A stretch of 64,000 nt of DNA from Burkholderiales bacterium (GCA_017307855.1 JAFKGD010000004.1:1-64000); one strand, 5' to 3'. Positions 32,933 through 43,898 are shown, counted from the first letter of the stretch. Translations and numbers: made by a program. Notes: generated by a model from the sequence alone, not told the origin.

Positions 32933-34363
32933 CTACGCCGCCCAGCGATAGCGCGGCTGGTCGATCGCCAGACGTGCACGCGTCACGCGCCACAGGTGGG
33001 CGACCAACTGCTCATCGTCGAGCGCCGGATTTCTGCCCGCGATCCGTTCACAAAGCTGTTCGCGCAGCACGCCCAGCTGCTCCGTCGCTGCGCTGCCAAG
33101 CAGTCCTTGCAGCGACTCGCCCTCCTCCCGCGCCAAGGCTGGCCCGGACAGACGCTCGCGCTGGAGCATCTGGATCAGACTCACACCGATGCGCAGCGAG
33201 ATATCTGCCTCCGGCGCATGCGCCTGTTCGCGCAGAAGCGCATCGAGCGCCTGCAGGATTTCTGCATCCGATGCCGGCGGGACAGAGTTGCCGCCATCCG
33301 CATCAGCAGCGTCCGGTGCGGTCTCGGCGCTGCGCGCACGCCCTTGCGGCGCCACCAACGCCAGCAAATCCATCTCCGTCTCACCCACCCGTCGCGCCAC
33401 CGCCAGTCGCTCGATGCTCCGATCCGCGCCGGAACGCCAGGCCAGCCCCATCGCATCGCAGGTGACGCCCCATTTCAGCGTGCCCAGCACCTGCCACCAG
33501 CGCACGCGCGCCGGGTCGACGGCGCAGCCGCCCGCGGCTTCGTAGCCCGCGAACAGTTGCTCGCGCGAGCCCAGGCCGCCGGCGGGGCGATCCACTTCGC
33601 CGAAGCGCCAGGCATTCACGCAGAACCAGCCCAGGTCTTCCATCGGATCGCCGCGATGGGCGAGTTCCCAGTCGAGCACGGCGCGCACGCCCGTGGGGTC
33701 GACCAGCAGGTTGCCGTTGCGGAAGTCGCCATGCACCAGCACCGAGGGCGGCTCGCCCGCGTCGGCCGGCTCGTGCCGGGCCAGCCAGCGCAGCGCGTAC
33801 TCGAACACGGGACGCGCGACGCCGTTGGCACGGTGGGCGGCCTGCCAGCGTTCACGCTCCACGCGCGCGCGGCCTTCGCGCAGGGGCGGCAGCGTGGCGG
33901 CGGGCAAGGCGTGGATGCGCGCCATCAGGGCGCCGCAGTCCGCGGCCAGCCGCGGCCTGACCGGCGCATAGGCCGCATCGCGCAGGATGGCCCGCGCCGA
34001 CGACTCGCCGGGCACGCGCGTCATGAAGTAGCCCTCGCCCAAGCCGTCGTCGGCATGCAGGACACCCACGACCTCCGGCACGGGCACGCCGCCGGTCGCT
34101 GCCGCCGACAGCAACGCCGCCTCGGCCGCCATGCCGGCGCTGCCGGCCTGGCCGCTGTCGCTCCAGGGCCGCGCGCGGCGCAGCACGAGGTCGAGCGCGC
34201 CCTCTTCCCCTTCGGCCCGCAGACTCCATATCTCCTGGCTCGCGCCGCCGGAGAGGGTCTTCAGGTCATCGACGCGACGCACGCCGGGCCGGTGGCGGCG
34301 CAGCGCCGACAGCACGTGGCTGGCCTCCACGGGGTGCTGTGCGATGCTGCGCGACCCCTCCAT
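32933..34363 (-). CDS. APH-like phosphotransferase fused to a DUF6285-like domain
   Basis: 476 residues. Residues about 25-320 are an aminoglycoside-phosphotransferase/ACAD10-type kinase fold: VLVHGDFRNGNLLVDPTGVRAVLDWELAHRGDP has the catalytic H-G-D-x-x-x-x-N and the D-W-E metal loop. Such proteins accompany acyl-CoA dehydrogenases and probably phosphorylate hydroxyacyl intermediates. Residues about 365-476 form a helical DUF6285-type domain (EILQALDALLREQ ... LDDEQLVAHLWRVTRARL) that is often a separate gene. A TGATG overlap with the upstream DUF7064 gene indicates coupling. It is the last gene of the catabolic operon. Confidence 0.82.
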   Translation of the reverse strand: MEGSRSIAQHPVEASHVLSALRRHRPGVRRVDDLKTLSGGASQEIWSLRAEGEEGALDLVLRRARPWSDSGQAGSAGMAAEAALLSAAATGGVPVPEVVGVLHADDGLGEGYFMTRVPGESSARAILRDAAYAPVRPRLAADCGALMARIHALPAATLPPLREGRARVERERWQAAHRANGVARPVFEYALRWLARHEPADAGEPPSVLVHGDFRNGNLLVDPTGVRAVLDWELAHRGDPMEDLGWFCVNAWRFGEVDRPAGGLGSREQLFAGYEAAGGCAVDPARVRWWQVLGTLKWGVTCDAMGLAWRSGADRSIERLAVARRVGETEMDLLALVAPQGRARSAETAPDAADADGGNSVPPASDAEILQALDALLREQAHAPEADISLRIGVSLIQMLQRERLSGPALAREEGESLQGLLGSAATEQLGVLREQLCERIAGRNPALDDEQLVAHLWRVTRARLAIDQPRYRWAA

Positions 34364-35421
34364 CAGTAACCCGCCCGGATGCCTTCGAACGCCCCGCCGT
34401 CGGCCGCGTCCTGGTGGTCCATGTACTCGGCCATGCCCCAGCCTTCGCGCCCGTCCATGCGATAGCGCGTCATGCATTCCATGATCCGCGACTTGTCGGT
34501 GCGGCCGTCGTCCAGCTTGCGCCCGTGGCGGCACGGCGCGCTGGCGATCGTCTCGCCTTCCACGTCATACCGGCGGCCGCGGTCGTCTTCGAACGACAGG
34601 ATGAAGCCAGTGGGGTAGCGGCGTTCATCGTCGGTGTAGCGCGAGTTCACCCGGATCGAATGCACGTGGTGCAACCGCCCGCCTTCGTTGAGGAAGCCGG
34701 TCTGCAGCAGCGCGCCGTCGGCCTGCTTCACCACCATCAGGCAGATCGACAGGTCGTCGCCAAACGTGCACGGATACCAGCGATACCACGGGATGGCCTG
34801 CCAGATGCGCGGGCCCCAGGAATGGTCGGCCAGGCCGTGGCCCGCGATCAGCCAGTGCTGGCCACCGACCTCGATCGTGCCCTCGCCGCGCAGCGACTGG
34901 TCGTAGTGCGCACGCGCGAAGTAGCGGCCCTCGCCCTCGTCGTAGGGCTGTCCCGCGTCGTCCAGCAATTCGCCGCCGTGCGCGGGCGCCACGGCGTGCA
35001 GTTGCAGGTCGATGCGCGCGGGCCGGCTGGCCTCGGGCACGAAGGCCTCGCGGGGCCGCTCCAGCGCCGTGCCGTCGGGCAGCACGAAGATCGGGCCGTC
35101 GTAGCGCAGGCGCGTGCGCACCATCGGCTCCAGCACCTCGATCGACAGGCCGGCTGCTTCGATGCGGCCCACGCTCACGTCGTCGGGCTTCGCGAAGACG
35201 AAGCCCAGGCGCCCGTCGGGCAGGTACAGGCACACCGTCATCTCCGAAAAGCCCTGGTTGGCGCGCTGGCCGATGCGGAACCAGCCGCCGATGCGCTGCC
35301 GGCCATCGATCAGGTGTAGATAGCGGCTCTCGTTGAAGAAGGGGTGCGGCTCAACGGGATGGTTGGCGGCGTCCTGCGGCAGCAGCGGGCGCACGGGGCG
35401 GAAGCGGCCCGAATAGTCCAT
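34363..35421 (-). CDS. DUF7064/CrtC-like (AttH-fold) protein, copy 1
   Basis: 352 residues, soluble, beta-rich. It shares its overall pattern with copy 2 at 60.4 kb: an N-terminal strand block (YLHLIDGRQRIGGWFRIGQ) and a DHSWGPRIWQ motif near residue 235, compared with DRSWGRRLEL in copy 2. This is the lipocalin-like AttH/CrtC fold; CrtC hydrates carotenoid double bonds, and DUF7064 members occur in lipid and steroid-type catabolic clusters. A role in hydrating or carrying a hydrophobic substrate is inferred. GGAG ribosome site at the ATG (35419-35421). Confidence 0.65.
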   Translation of the reverse strand: MDYSGRFRPVRPLLPQDAANHPVEPHPFFNESRYLHLIDGRQRIGGWFRIGQRANQGFSEMTVCLYLPDGRLGFVFAKPDDVSVGRIEAAGLSIEVLEPMVRTRLRYDGPIFVLPDGTALERPREAFVPEASRPARIDLQLHAVAPAHGGELLDDAGQPYDEGEGRYFARAHYDQSLRGEGTIEVGGQHWLIAGHGLADHSWGPRIWQAIPWYRWYPCTFGDDLSICLMVVKQADGALLQTGFLNEGGRLHHVHSIRVNSRYTDDERRYPTGFILSFEDDRGRRYDVEGETIASAPCRHGRKLDDGRTDKSRIMECMTRYRMDGREGWGMAEYMDHQDAADGGAFEGIRAGY

Positions 35422-35459
35422 GGCGTCTCCGGATTCGATGGAAGGAAGAGAAAAGCCGT

Positions 35460-36035
35460 TCAGCCCGCGCCCGGCGGCAGCAGGTGGCGGAAGTGGCGCA
35501 GCACCACCTCGCCATCGAGCCGCAGCGCATGGCATCCGCCCAGGGGCGACGAGCGCAGCCGGCCCGAGTCACCGGCGCGGTTGTCGTAGTTGGAGGTGTC
35601 GGACCAGATCACCTGGAACGCCGTGGTGGCCAGCGCAGGCAGCAGCTCGGTGATGTGCGAACACCCCTGCGTGCCGCGGAACATGCGCTTGACCGTGAGG
35701 TTGAAGCCCGGCTCGATCCGCATGCCCACCAGCCGGGCGTAGTCGGGTGCGATGCGGCCACACACGCCATAGGGGGCGTCGAGTGTGCGGGCCTCGGCCT
35801 CGTGGATCAGGAAGCTGGCGTCCACCGCCAGCCGCAGCGTCATCTGGTGGATGGGCTCGTGGGCCGGCAGGGGCCGCTCGGGCAGCACCAGGTCATACGG
35901 CTTGGTATCGACGAGGCGGCCCTCGATGTCGAACAGGCCGTCGTCGCGAACATAGCCCGCGCATTCGATGCGCCGCAGGTGCACCGGACGCCGGCCCACG
36001 GCGGGCACGGGCAGAGCGTCGTCGGCTGGTATCAC
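35460..36035 (-). CDS. DUF2889 protein
   Basis: 191 residues matching DUF2889: RIECAGYVRDDGLFDIEGRL near residues 22-41, a THQMTLRL-like segment, and a TVKRMFRGTQGCSHITELL core with conserved cysteines. The start is a GTG at 36033-36035 with an AGGAG ribosome site. DUF2889 proteins have no defined activity but recur in acyl-CoA catabolic clusters with CoA-transferases. It lies between the histidine-phosphatase-like and DUF7064 genes. Confidence 0.75.
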   Translation of the reverse strand: MIPADDALPVPAVGRRPVHLRRIECAGYVRDDGLFDIEGRLVDTKPYDLVLPERPLPAHEPIHQMTLRLAVDASFLIHEAEARTLDAPYGVCGRIAPDYARLVGMRIEPGFNLTVKRMFRGTQGCSHITELLPALATTAFQVIWSDTSNYDNRAGDSGRLRSSPLGGCHALRLDGEVVLRHFRHLLPPGAG

Positions 36036-36047
36036 GGCGGGCTCCTG

Positions 36048-36737
36048 TCAGATGTGCGTGAGCAACTGCGCCGGCAGGTGTGCCGTGCCGTTGAAGCTCA
36101 CCATCACCGGCCGGTAGCGCCACATCGCGAACTCGGTGAACGACGCATTGCGCACCTGGCTCACCAGCGGCAGGAACAGGCTGTCGGGCAGGTCCATCAG
36201 TTCGCACACCGTGGCTGCGATCACGCCGGCCGAGGTCACGGCGAGCGTGTGGCGCGCATGGCCGGCGGATGCCGCCTCCTCGTCCTGGCGCAGCCTCTCG
36301 CGGGCCCAGCGCCCCACGCGGGCGCGGAACTCGCGGAAGGTGGGGCCGTCGCGCAGGGCCAGCTCGCCATCGGCCCAGGCGCCAATGCGTTCCAGCAGTT
36401 GCTGCAACTGGACACGCGGACGCGGGCCGAGCGCTGGCTCGCCGCCCGCCGTGACGTGCGCCGCGGGCGCGCGTTCGAGCACCAGGCTGCTGCTGTCGGC
36501 GAACTCGTCCAGGGCCGGCTCGGCCTGGCGCGCGGGTGCGTGGCCCCACGCATCCAGCAGCAGATCGGCCGTGTCGCGGTGCCGCTCGCGCGGGCCCACG
36601 CACAGCAGATCGAAATGGCGGCCCTGCTCCAGCACGAAGCGGCCCGCCGCCTTGGCCTGGGCGCAGCCATCGGGCGAGAGCCGGTCGTAGTGGCTCGTGC
36701 CGAACGACGCCTGGCCGTGGCGCATGAGCGTCAGCAC
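36048..36737 (-). CDS. Histidine phosphatase family protein
   Basis: 229 residues. The phosphohistidine loop RHGQASF (residues 6-12 from the GTG start) and the second His region (LAVTSAGVIAA) mark the phosphoglycerate-mutase-like superfamily. In place of the usual SHG the second segment is TSAG, seen in other divergent members. The GTG at 36735-36737 overlaps the stop of the CoA-transferase gene and is preferred over the internal ATG at 36723-36725. Substrate unknown; in this context possibly a CoA or phospho-intermediate. Confidence 0.7.
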   Translation of the reverse strand: MLTLMRHGQASFGTSHYDRLSPDGCAQAKAAGRFVLEQGRHFDLLCVGPRERHRDTADLLLDAWGHAPARQAEPALDEFADSSSLVLERAPAAHVTAGGEPALGPRPRVQLQQLLERIGAWADGELALRDGPTFREFRARVGRWARERLRQDEEAASAGHARHTLAVTSAGVIAATVCELMDLPDSLFLPLVSQVRNASFTEFAMWRYRPVMVSFNGTAHLPAQLLTHI

Positions 36738-37921
36738 GCGGCGCCCCCGGATCCGGGGGCCTGGAACACCACGCCCGCCGCCACCAGCGCGTCGATGTCG
36801 GCCGGCGCGTGCCCCAGTTCGCCCAGCAGGCCGGCGGTGTGACCGCCGATGGCGGGTGCCCGCGGGGGCAACTCGGCTGGCGTGCGGTCGAAGCGCGGCG
36901 CGGGCGCCGGTTCGGTGGCACCGGCGCGCTGCACGAAGGTGCCGCGCGCCACGTTGTGCGGATGGGCGGGTGCCTCGCGCATCGACAGCACGGGCGCGAA
37001 GCACGCATCGGTGCCTTCCAGCAGCGCGCACCAATCGTCGCGCGTGCGTGTGCGCAGGTGCGCGGCCAGCCGTGCCTTCTGCGCGGGCCAGTCGGCCTGC
37101 GACCACTGGCCGGCGCGCATCGCGCCGTCGTCGTCCAGCCCGATCAGGCGCAGCAGTTCGGCATAGAACTGCGGCTCGATGGGCCCGAGCGCGATGTGGC
37201 GGCCGTCGGCGCATTCGTAGCTGGCATAGAACGGCGCCGAGCCGTCGAGGAAGTTCGTCTCGCGCTGCTGGCCGTCCCAGGCGCCCTTGGCCATCAGGCC
37301 GTACTGCGCGGCCATGAGCAGCGCCGCGCCGTCGCTCATCGCGGCATCGACCACCTGGCCGCGGCCGCTGGTGCGGCTCTCGAACAGTGCGGCCACCACC
37401 CCCAGTGCCAGCAGCATGCCGCCGCCGCCATAGTCGCCCACCAGGTTCAGCGGTGGCGCGGGCGGCCGGTCGGCCGGGCCCATGGCGTGCAGCGCGCCGC
37501 TGATGGCGATGTAGTTGAGGTCGTGCCCGGCCGCCTGCGCCAGCGGGCCGCTCTGGCCCCAGCCCGTCATGCGGCCATAGACCAGCCGCGGATTGCGCGC
37601 CATCACGGCGTCGGGGCCCAGGCCCAGCTTCTCGGCCACGCCTGGGCGGAAGCCTTCGATCAGCACGTCGGCGCGCGCCGCGAGATCCAGCGCCACCTCC
37701 AGCCCGCGCGGATCCTTGGTGTTGATGGCGATCGATTCGCGCCCGCGATCGACGATGGCATCGTTGCGCAGCATGGCCGCCAGCGGTCCACCGCCGGGCT
37801 GCGGAATGCGGTCCACGCGCAGCACGCGCGCCCCCATGTCCGCCAGCATCATGCCGGCGAAGGGGCCGGGGCCGATGCCGGCCAGTTCGACGACCGTGAC
37901 GCCTGCGAGCGGGCCGGCCAT
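36731..37921 (-). CDS. CaiB/BaiF family CoA-transferase (alpha-methylacyl-CoA racemase-like)
   Basis: 396 residues, full length for family III CoA-transferases. The start GVTVVELAGIGPGPFAGMMLADMGARVLRVD is the family signature, followed by LIEGFRPGVAEKLGLG and GRGQVVDAAMSDGAA. The GIGPGPF / DWCALLEGTDACFAPVL pattern is closer to alpha-methylacyl-CoA racemases, which interconvert 2R/2S-methylacyl-CoA before beta-oxidation of branched chains. The overlap TGATG with the upstream hydratase/dehydrogenase gene supports a beta-oxidation role. Confidence 0.85.
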   Translation of the reverse strand: MAGPLAGVTVVELAGIGPGPFAGMMLADMGARVLRVDRIPQPGGGPLAAMLRNDAIVDRGRESIAINTKDPRGLEVALDLAARADVLIEGFRPGVAEKLGLGPDAVMARNPRLVYGRMTGWGQSGPLAQAAGHDLNYIAISGALHAMGPADRPPAPPLNLVGDYGGGGMLLALGVVAALFESRTSGRGQVVDAAMSDGAALLMAAQYGLMAKGAWDGQQRETNFLDGSAPFYASYECADGRHIALGPIEPQFYAELLRLIGLDDDGAMRAGQWSQADWPAQKARLAAHLRTRTRDDWCALLEGTDACFAPVLSMREAPAHPHNVARGTFVQRAGATEPAPAPRFDRTPAELPPRAPAIGGHTAGLLGELGHAPADIDALVAAGVVFQAPGSGGAAC

Positions 37922-40050
37922 CAGCCCTCCGCGAAGTAACGCTCGCCGCGCGCGGCCATGTCGCGCAGCGCCTGCGGCACCTCGAAGCGCTCGCCGTGGC
38001 GGCGCGCCAGCTGGTCGCATTCGGCCACGAAGGTCGCCGCGCCCACCGTGTCGATGTAGCTGATGGCACCGCCGAGCGCGGCCGGGAAGCCCCAACCCAG
38101 CAGCGAACCCACGTCGGCATCGCGCGCGCTGACCACGCCCTCGGCCAGGCAGCGCGCCGCCTCCAGCGATTGCGAATACATCAGGCGCCGGCGCACGTCG
38201 TCCACCGTCGGCTGTTCGCCGGCGCGGGGATAGAGCTCGCCCAGGCCCGGCCACAACGTGCGCTTGCCCTCGGGCGAATAGTCGTAGAAGCCCTGGCCCG
38301 CCTTGCGGCCGAGCCGGCCGAGCTTCTCCACCATGGTCACCAGCACCTCATCCTGCGGCTGCTCGCGGTAGGCCGCACCGTCGTCGATGCGGCGCTGCCT
38401 GAGCGCCTTGTAGAGCAGCTCGACCGAGAACTCGTCGATCAGCGCCAGTGGCGGCATCGGCATGCCGGCCATGCGGCCCGCGTTCTCGATCAGGTGCGGA
38501 TTGACGCCTTCGGCCAGCATGGTCATGGCCTCGTAAGGGAACATGCCGAACGCACGGTTGGCATAGAACGCGGGGCAGTCGTTCACCACGATGGGCGTCT
38601 TGCGGATCGCCTTCACGTAATCGAGCGCGTGGGCGATGGTGGCTTCGCTCGTCGCTTCGCCGCGGATCACTTCCACCAGCGGCATCTTCTCCACCGGAGA
38701 GAAGAAGTGCAGGCCGACGAACTGCGCCGGGCGCGACGATTCGCGCGCCAGCCCGGTGATGGGCAGCGTGGAAGTGTTGGAGGCGAAGACGGCGTCGGGC
38801 GCCATTGCGGCCTCGGCCCGGCGGGTCACGTCGGCCTTGACGGCGCGGTCCTCGAACACCGCCTCGATGACGATCTGGCAATCGGCCAGCGCGGCGTAGT
38901 CGGTGGTGGTCTCGATCAGGCCCAGCGTGCGCTCCCGCCTGTCGGCCGTGAGGCGGCCCTTGGCCACCTGCGCGTCCAGCAGCTTGGCGCTGTAGTCCTT
39001 GCCCCGGGCGGCGGCCTCGGCCGTGGTGTCGAGCAGCACCACCTGCAGGCCGGCCTGCGCGCTCACGTAGGCCACGCCCGCCCCCATCATGCCGGCGCCC
39101 AGCACGCCCACGCGCTTGTACTCACGGCGTGGCACGTCCCTGGCCCGGCCCGCCAGGCGGTTGGCCTCGCCCATCGAGTAGAAGAGCGTGCGGATCATGT
39201 TCTTGGTGGCGGCGCTGGTGGCCAGACGCGCGAACTGCCGCTGCTCGATCTTCAGGCCCGCGTCGATGTCCACCTGACAGCCGTCGTACACGCAGGCCAG
39301 GATGGCTTCGGGTGCGGGATACAGGCCCTGTGTCTTGCCCAGCAGCGCGCCGGCCATGCCGAAGAACATCTGCGTCGGGCCGGGCGTCTGCGGTGCGCCG
39401 CCGGGAAACTTGAAGCCCTTGGCATCCCACGGCTTGACGATCGCGCGCGCGCCCTCGGCCAGCAGCCAGGCGCGGGCGCGGGCCAGCAGGTCGGCCGCCG
39501 GCACCACTTCGTCCACCAGGCCGTCTTCCAGCGCCTTGCGCGGCGCGACCTTGCGGCCTTCGAGCAGATACGGCAGGGCGGCCTTGATGCCGATCATGCG
39601 CGGCAGGCGCTGCGTGCCGCCGGCGGCGGGCAGCAGGCCCAGCGTCACTTCGGGCACGCCGAGCTGGATCTTCGCGTCGTCGGCCACGATGCGGCGATGG
39701 CAGGCCAGGCAGATCTCCAGCCCGCCGCCCAGCGCCGTACCGTTGATGGCGGCCACGAAGGGCTTGCCCGAGGTCTCCAGTGTGCGCAGCGTGCGGCTGA
39801 ACGGGCCCGAACTGGCCATCGACTCTTCGGCCGTGCGGATGCGCCGGATCAGGTCCAGGTCGCCGCCGGCCACGAATTCGGGCCGCGACGACGTGACGAT
39901 GACGCCCTTGACGGCGGTGTCGGCGATCGCCCGGTTCACGGCCGCGTCGAAGGCTGCGATCGAGGCCAGGTTGAGGACGTTCATGGGCCGGTCGGCCACA
40001 TTCCAGGTGAGTGTGCAGATGCCGTCGGCGTCGATGGTGTAGTCGATCAT
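37921..40050 (-). CDS. Bifunctional enoyl-CoA hydratase / 3-hydroxyacyl-CoA dehydrogenase
   Basis: 709 residues, the length of FadB/FadJ-type enzymes. The N-terminal crotonase domain (about 1-190) has both catalytic glutamates, in [10 protein letters not shown] and GVPEVTLG, and the GTQRLPR loop. The NAD-binding domain starts at about 310 with [17 protein letters not shown], followed by the dehydrogenase signature [18 protein letters not shown] and a C-terminal domain repeat. It hydrates enoyl-CoA and oxidises the 3-hydroxyacyl-CoA. ATG at 40048-40050 with GGAAGGAA ribosome site; an upstream in-frame ATG has none. Confidence 0.92.
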   Translation of the reverse strand: MIDYTIDADGICTLTWNVADRPMNVLNLASIAAFDAAVNRAIADTAVKGVIVTSSRPEFVAGGDLDLIRRIRTAEESMASSGPFSRTLRTLETSGKPFVAAINGTALGGGLEICLACHRRIVADDAKIQLGVPEVTLGLLPAAGGTQRLPRMIGIKAALPYLLEGRKVAPRKALEDGLVDEVVPAADLLARARAWLLAEGARAIVKPWDAKGFKFPGGAPQTPGPTQMFFGMAGALLGKTQGLYPAPEAILACVYDGCQVDIDAGLKIEQRQFARLATSAATKNMIRTLFYSMGEANRLAGRARDVPRREYKRVGVLGAGMMGAGVAYVSAQAGLQVVLLDTTAEAAARGKDYSAKLLDAQVAKGRLTADRRERTLGLIETTTDYAALADCQIVIEAVFEDRAVKADVTRRAEAAMAPDAVFASNTSTLPITGLARESSRPAQFVGLHFFSPVEKMPLVEVIRGEATSEATIAHALDYVKAIRKTPIVVNDCPAFYANRAFGMFPYEAMTMLAEGVNPHLIENAGRMAGMPMPPLALIDEFSVELLYKALRQRRIDDGAAYREQPQDEVLVTMVEKLGRLGRKAGQGFYDYSPEGKRTLWPGLGELYPRAGEQPTVDDVRRRLMYSQSLEAARCLAEGVVSARDADVGSLLGWGFPAALGGAISYIDTVGAATFVAECDQLARRHGERFEVPQALRDMAARGERYFAEG

Positions 40051-40078
40051 GTGTGTGTTCCTTCCTGCGGCGCGTGCA

Positions 40079-41287
<1,209 letters not shown>

Positions 41288-41326
41288 CGGAGTCCTTGCA
41301 ATGGTTCGGTACGCGGGGACGCGGCT

Positions 41327-42121
41327 TCAGCGCCCCGTGAAGGCGGGCTTGCGGCGCTGCTGGAACGCCTGGATGCCTTCGTGCAGGTCGGCCGTGGCGA
41401 ACACCTGCTTCAACTGGCGCGCCTCGTGCGCGAGCATCGCGTCGAAGTCGCCGCCGTCCAGCAACACTTCCTTGGAGAGCGCGAATGCGCGCGTCGGTCC
41501 GCTGGCGATGCCGGCGGCCAGCGTCTGGGCTTCCGCCAGCAGGCTGCCCGCGGGCACCGCCCGGTTGATCAGGCCCAGGGCAGCGGCTTCGGTGCCCGAC
41601 ACGAGGCGGCCGGTGTAGATGAGCTCGGACGCACGCGCGAAGCCGATACGGCTGAGCAGGTGATGATGGGCGCCGGTGTCAGGCACCATGCCGATGTGGC
41701 GGAACGGGCTGCCGAACAGCGCACCCTCCTCCGCCAGCACCAGGTCGCAACACAGTGCGATGCCGAAGCCGAAGCCCAGGGCCGGGCCGGCGACGGCCGC
41801 GAGCGTGGGCACCGGCAGCTCGCGCAGCTTGCGGCACAGCGGGCCCACCACCTGGCCGATCATCGCCATCGGGTCGTCGCCTGCGGGATCGATCGACGAG
41901 ATGTCCCACCCCGCGGAGAACACCGGCCCGGCGCCACGCAGCACCACGCAGCGGGCACCGCCGGCCAGCGCCGCATCGAGCTGGGCGCCCAGGGCCTGGG
42001 CGTTCTCGGTGCGGAAGCTGTTCTTGGGTTGGGGTAGATCGATGACGAGGGTGGCGACCGCCCCCTCGGTGTGCAGCGTGATGCCGGCGGCTGCGGTGCC
42101 GGAGTGCGTGGCCTGTCCCAT
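41327..42121 (-). CDS. Crotonase-fold isomerase-like protein (PaaG/ECI type)
   Basis: 264 residues, crotonase fold. Both hydratase glutamates are replaced: GFGFGIALCCD (Gly for Glu) and GSPFRHIGMVPDTG (Phe for Glu), while the Asp in VPD, used by PaaG-type isomerases, is kept. This points to a delta3-delta2-enoyl-CoA isomerase-type reaction and not a hydratase. The ATG at 42119-42121 is the likely start though its ribosome site is weak. A TCGTCG/CGACGA palindrome lies 36 bp upstream. Confidence 0.75.
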   Translation of the reverse strand: MGQATHSGTAAAGITLHTEGAVATLVIDLPQPKNSFRTENAQALGAQLDAALAGGARCVVLRGAGPVFSAGWDISSIDPAGDDPMAMIGQVVGPLCRKLRELPVPTLAAVAGPALGFGFGIALCCDLVLAEEGALFGSPFRHIGMVPDTGAHHHLLSRIGFARASELIYTGRLVSGTEAAALGLINRAVPAGSLLAEAQTLAAGIASGPTRAFALSKEVLLDGGDFDAMLAHEARQLKQVFATADLHEGIQAFQQRRKPAFTGR

Positions 42122-42156
42122 GGCATCCACTGTCGTCGCCGGCGCCGGGGCCCGTA

Positions 42157-42172
42157 TCGTCGCAAACGACGA
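42157..42172. promoter_or_regulatory. Palindromic operator-like site 1 (TCGTCG-N4-CGACGA)
   Basis: TCGTCGCAAACGACGA: two 6-bp half-sites with a 4-bp centre, in the 88-bp gap upstream of the isomerase-like gene. Identical half-sites occur in two other intergenic gaps of the island (50696-50711 and 57399-57414). Confidence 0.55.
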
Positions 42173-42209
42173 ATTCACTTCGGGGCATCCCCTAGATGGC
42201 TGCGTGCGA

Positions 42210-43022
42210 TCACGACGTCTGCGCACCGTGGGCGACGGCCTGCTGGCGCCGCCCACGCGCCATGAGGGCATCCACGCGCTGCTGCAGTGCGTGCAGGTCC
42301 AGCCGTGCCAGGCTCTCGCGGGAGAGTTGCGCCTCGACCGCGAGGCCTTCGGCGAGGGTCGTGGATTGGCCCGCGCGCTGGGCCCGCTTCATCGCGCGCA
42401 GCGTGGGCCAGTCGCAGCCCAGCATGTCCTGTGCGATGGCGCGGCAGCGTGGCAGCAGTGCGTCGGGCGCCACCACCTCCAGCACCAGACCCCATTCGCG
42501 GGCTGTCTGTGCGTCCAGGAAGTTGCCCGTGAAATGCAGGTAGCGTGCGCGCTGCGCGCCGATGGCCAGCGACAGCCGCTGCGACAGGCCCCAGCCCGAC
42601 ACCAGCCCGACGCGCGCATGGGTGTCGGCGAAGCGGGCCCGCTCGGACGCCACCAGCACGTCGCACATCAGCGCGAGTTCGAAACCGCCCGTGACGGCGA
42701 AGCCGTTGACGGCGCCGATCAGCGGTTTATCCAAGGCGTCGAACGCCCGCATCATGGGCGTGTCCGGGCCGAGGTCGTCGGGCGTGAGCGGCGTGCGCGC
42801 CAGCTCCTGCAAGTCCATTCCGGCGCAGAAGGCCTGCCGGCCCGCGCCGGTCAGCACCACCGCGCCCACCCGGTCGTCGGCGGCGACATCGCGCAGCGCC
42901 TGCAGCAGTCCGGCGCGCACGTCGGCAGACAGCGCGTTGTGCCGGTCCGGCCGGTTGAGCGTGATGCAGGCCAGGCCGGCGTCGATGTCGACGGTCACCG
43001 GTGCGGATGCGCTGGCGGTCAT
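42210..43022 (-). CDS. Enoyl-CoA hydratase/isomerase family protein
   Basis: 270 residues, crotonase fold. The oxyanion-hole strand AFCAGMDLQEL and FAVTGGFELALMCDVL keep the first catalytic Glu. The second position reads ADTHARVGLVSGWG (His instead of Glu), a pattern common in a subgroup of bacterial crotonases with unsettled activity. It is 24 bp downstream of the next crotonase gene, in the same operon. Confidence 0.8.
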   Translation of the reverse strand: MTASASAPVTVDIDAGLACITLNRPDRHNALSADVRAGLLQALRDVAADDRVGAVVLTGAGRQAFCAGMDLQELARTPLTPDDLGPDTPMMRAFDALDKPLIGAVNGFAVTGGFELALMCDVLVASERARFADTHARVGLVSGWGLSQRLSLAIGAQRARYLHFTGNFLDAQTAREWGLVLEVVAPDALLPRCRAIAQDMLGCDWPTLRAMKRAQRAGQSTTLAEGLAVEAQLSRESLARLDLHALQQRVDALMARGRRQQAVAHGAQTS

Positions 43023-43046
43023 GAAGGCTTCTCGCTTGCTTGAGCG

Positions 43047-43865
43047 TCAGCGGCCACGGAAGACCGGCGGGCGCCGCTGCAGGAAGGCCTGCACGCCTTC
43101 GGCGAACTCGGGACGATCGATCAGTTCGCGTTGCCGGTCGCGCTCGTAATCCAGCTGCGCGGGCAAAGTGGCGCCTTCGGCATGCGCGAACAGATCGCGC
43201 GATTCCTGCACCGCGTACGCGGGCAAGGCGGCCAGTCGCCTGGCCGTGCGTGCGACCTCGTCGGCCAGTCGTGCGTCGTCCACACACGCCCACACCAGCC
43301 CCCACTGCTCGGCGCGCTCGGCCGGCAGGCGATCGCCCAGCAGCGTCAGGGCCAGCGCCCGGGCACGGCCGGCGGCACGCTGCATGAACCAGGCACTGCC
43401 CATGTCGGGCACCAGCCCGAGCGCAGGCGCGAACGGCAGGTAGAAGAACGACGAGCGCGCCGCCACCACCACGTCGCAGGCCAGAACCAGCCCCACGCCG
43501 CCGCCAGCCACGGCACCATGCATGGCACACACGACGGGAACCGGCAGGGTGCGCAGGCCGTTCACCAGTGCGTGGCCGCCTTCGTCCATCAGGCGCGCCG
43601 TCTGTTCGCCCAGGCTGGGTGCGCCAGCGGCGCGCGGCGCGGACAGCTCGGCCCCCATGGCCGGCAGGTCGGCGCCGGAGCAGAAGCCCCGGCCGTTGGC
43701 GGCCAGCACCAGCACGCGCACGGCGGGGTCGGACCGCACCGCCTGCAGCGCGTCCAGGCAGCCCTGCAGCAGTTGCGGCGACAGCGGATTCATGCGGCCG
43801 CCGTCGTCCAGCGTCAAGGTGGCCACTCCGTCGGCCACGCCGTACTGCACCCGTGAATCGTTCAT
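43047..43865 (-). CDS. Crotonase-fold enoyl-CoA isomerase-like protein
   Basis: 272 residues, crotonase fold with FCSGADLPAM and GAVAGGGVGLVLACDVV. Both hydratase glutamates are absent (GGGVGLVL, LPFAPALGLVPDMG), while the VPD Asp is present, as in PaaG-like isomerases. A strong GGAGGAACTGCG ribosome site precedes the ATG. It is the second of three crotonase paralogues in a row, which suggests ring or double-bond rearrangements in the pathway. Confidence 0.8.
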   Translation of the reverse strand: MNDSRVQYGVADGVATLTLDDGGRMNPLSPQLLQGCLDALQAVRSDPAVRVLVLAANGRGFCSGADLPAMGAELSAPRAAGAPSLGEQTARLMDEGGHALVNGLRTLPVPVVCAMHGAVAGGGVGLVLACDVVVAARSSFFYLPFAPALGLVPDMGSAWFMQRAAGRARALALTLLGDRLPAERAEQWGLVWACVDDARLADEVARTARRLAALPAYAVQESRDLFAHAEGATLPAQLDYERDRQRELIDRPEFAEGVQAFLQRRPPVFRGR

Positions 43866-43898
43866 CGCAGTTCCTCCGGTCGCGCTGCGGCGCGCCCC

